A stretch of 5,292 bases of DNA. It comes from Clostridia bacterium. GTDB taxonomy: Bacteria; Bacillota; Clostridia; Oscillospirales; CAG-272. Shown here in pieces: positions 4,280 to 5,292 of this stretch (its first letter is position 1; each line of letters opens with the position of its first letter). The notes under the pieces were generated by a model that was not told where the DNA came from, ran no database searches, and saw only the letters and a list, made by a program, of their open reading frames with translations. Position numbers and translations under genes: made by a program. The DNA is taken from contig JAFXFQ010000159.1 of NCBI GenBank assembly GCA_017520365.1, forward strand, positions 1-5,292. Direction: 5' to 3'.

Positions 4280-5292
4280 TGTGATTCCTCCTTATGTGGA
4301 ATTCTGCATTGTCATATGCGGTGCAGAGAACGCTGTGGGTCTCGCTGAATTTACGCTCAACAGGCTGTGCCTTGGTGCAGGCCTCGGTAGCGTAGGGGCA
4401 TCTGGGTGCAAACGCACAGCCCTTGGGAAGGTTTGCGGGGTCAGGCATAAGACCTGCGATGGGAACAAGCTCTGCCTTGCGGTCACGGGGATTGGGCAGC
4501 GAGTTGAAAAGGCCCTCGGTGTAGGGGTGCTTGGTATCGTTGAATACCTCGCGCAGAGTGCCTCTCTCAACGATTCTGCCTGCATACATAACAGCAACTT
4601 CGTCACAAACTTCGGCAACGATGCCGAGGTCGTGGGTTATCATTACCATCGCCATCTTGTATTCTTCGCGCAGCTTTCTCATAAGGTCGAGTACCTGCGC
4701 CTGAATGGTAACGTCAAGTGCGGTGGTGGGCTCGTCTGCCAGCAGCAGTTTGGGGTTGCAGGCAAGTGCGATAGCGATAACTACACGCTGCTTCATGCCG
4801 CCCGAGAACTGATGGGGATATTCAAATCCGCGTTCACGGGGAATGCCTACCATTTCCAGCATCTGCATAGCGCGCTCGTAAACTTCCTTCTTGGAAAGAT
4901 CGGGGTTATGCAGGCCGATACTCTCAGCTATCTGCTCGCCCACGGTAAGAACGGGGTTGAGCGAGGTCATAGGGTCCTGGAAAATCATCGAAACATCGTT
5001 GCCGCGAATTTTGTGCAGCTCTTTTTTGTCTGCCTTCATAATGTCATGACCGCAAACGGTGATGCTGCCGCTCTTGATGATGCCGGGAGGATCGGGGATC
5101 ATTTTAAGGATAGCCAGCGCCGTAGAGGACTTTCCGGCGCCGGTCTCACCCACCAGTCCCAGCGTCCTGCCGTTTTTCAACCGGAGACTGATATTGTTAA
5201 CAGCTTCGATAACGTCGCCGTCAACTTCATAATGTACCGTCAGATTTTCTATATCCAACGCAAGATCGTTGTCTTTAATAATTTCGTTAGCC
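4272..5292 (-). CDS. OppD/DppD-type peptide ABC transporter ATP-binding protein, 5' end cut by the window
   Basis: First nucleotide-binding subunit of the same importer. The frame is open to the window edge: 11 codons (ANEIIKDNDLA) precede the TTG at 5258, and the codon before them ends in G just at the edge, so the true start is probably an ATG two bases outside, giving about 340 residues. The TTG start is unlikely because it has no SD and would remove in-frame codons of the usual N-terminus. Numbered from the TTG codon: Walker A GETGAGKSS 37-45, Gln94 in IFQDP, signature FSGGM 151-155 (the usual OppD form), Walker B LLLADE ending at Glu176, His209, then HPYT 244-247 and Cys281, Cys287, Cys294, Cys312 of the oligo_HPY region. 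Its last codons contain the downstream gene's ribosome binding site. Confidence 0.95.
   Translation of the reverse strand, partial: ANEIIKDNDLALDIENLTVHYEVDGDVIEAVNNISLRLKNGRTLGLVGETGAGKSSTALAILKMIPDPPGIIKSGSITVCGHDIMKADKKELHKIRGNDVSMIFQDPMTSLNPVLTVGEQIAESIGLHNPDLSKKEVYERAMQMLEMVGIPRERGFEYPHQFSGGMKQRVVIAIALACNPKLLLADEPTTALDVTIQAQVLDLMRKLREEYKMAMVMITHDLGIVAEVCDEVAVMYAGRIVERGTLREVFNDTKHPYTEGLFNSLPNPRDRKAELVPIAGLMPDPANLPKGCAFAPRCPYATEACTKAQPVERKFSETHSVLCTAYDNAEFHIRRNHNG
4287..4292 (-). promoter_or_regulatory. Shine-Dalgarno site of the OppF-type gene, inside the OppD-type coding region
   Basis: AGGAGG on the minus strand, 7 nt before the ATG at 4279. It is at the same time the codons for Arg-Arg near the C-terminus of the upstream protein. 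With the 8-nt gene overlap this suggests translational coupling and balanced production of the two ATPase subunits. Confidence 0.85.

Noticed and set aside
3278..4348. A 356-codon open frame on the plus strand opposite the OppF-type gene
   Set aside because: It is the antisense shadow of a well-conserved ATPase; its translation shows no recognisable domain and it has no ribosome binding site of note.
5256..5258. TTG as the start of the OppD-type gene
   Set aside because: The frame is open upstream to the window edge, no SD precedes the TTG, and the first visible full codon is probably preceded by an ATG just outside.

Overview
The window looks like a piece of a Clostridia genome, most likely Oscillospiraceae/Ruminococcaceae-like gut bacteria. 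The grounds are strong AGGAGG-type ribosome binding sites, moderate GC, the coding style, and an OppF-type ATPase with an 'LDGGR' signature that I recall from such bacteria. That placement is inference; no marker gene is present. All real genes lie on the minus strand, so transcription runs from high to low coordinates.

Layout, in transcription order. (1) 5292-4272: OppD/DppD-type ATPase, cut at its 5' end by the window edge. (2) 4279-3311: OppF/DppF-type ATPase, overlapping the first gene by 8 nt. Together they are the two nucleotide-binding subunits of a peptide/nickel-type ABC importer; its permeases and binding protein are presumably upstream, outside the window. (3) 3310-3087: a 224-nt intergenic region with an imperfect hairpin that may end the ABC operon, followed by an extended -10 promoter and a perfect 8-8-8 inverted repeat at the predicted transcription start. 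(4) 3086-2298: metallo-beta-lactamase-fold hydrolase. (5) 2271-1813: small two-helix membrane protein with a probable bacterial PH-like domain, 26 nt downstream and probably co-transcribed. (6) About 1763-1729: a clear stem-loop terminator closing that pair. (7) 1622-270: type-B carboxylesterase (para-nitrobenzyl esterase family) with its own strong ribosome binding site. (8) 269-87: the severed C-terminus of the same esterase. (9) 75-58: a short sequence matching the 3' end of guaA. (10) 32-1: a strong hairpin at the window edge.

The two most informative points are at the low-coordinate end. The esterase reading frame is broken by one in-frame TAG exactly where the family usually has Trp, and 60 further codons continue intact to a TGA, so a recent nonsense mutation (or sequencing error, or readthrough) fits. 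Immediately after it comes a string encoding T-I-E-W-E-stop, the characteristic C-terminus of GMP synthase. The 3' end of guaA is a known integration site for genomic islands, so this may be an attachment-site copy marking an island edge.

The peptide importer could bring in substrates on which the two hydrolases act, but nothing in the sequence ties them functionally. I see no RNA gene, CRISPR array, transposase or integrase, and no convincing undescribed multi-gene system. No stretch longer than 300 bases lacks a gene.
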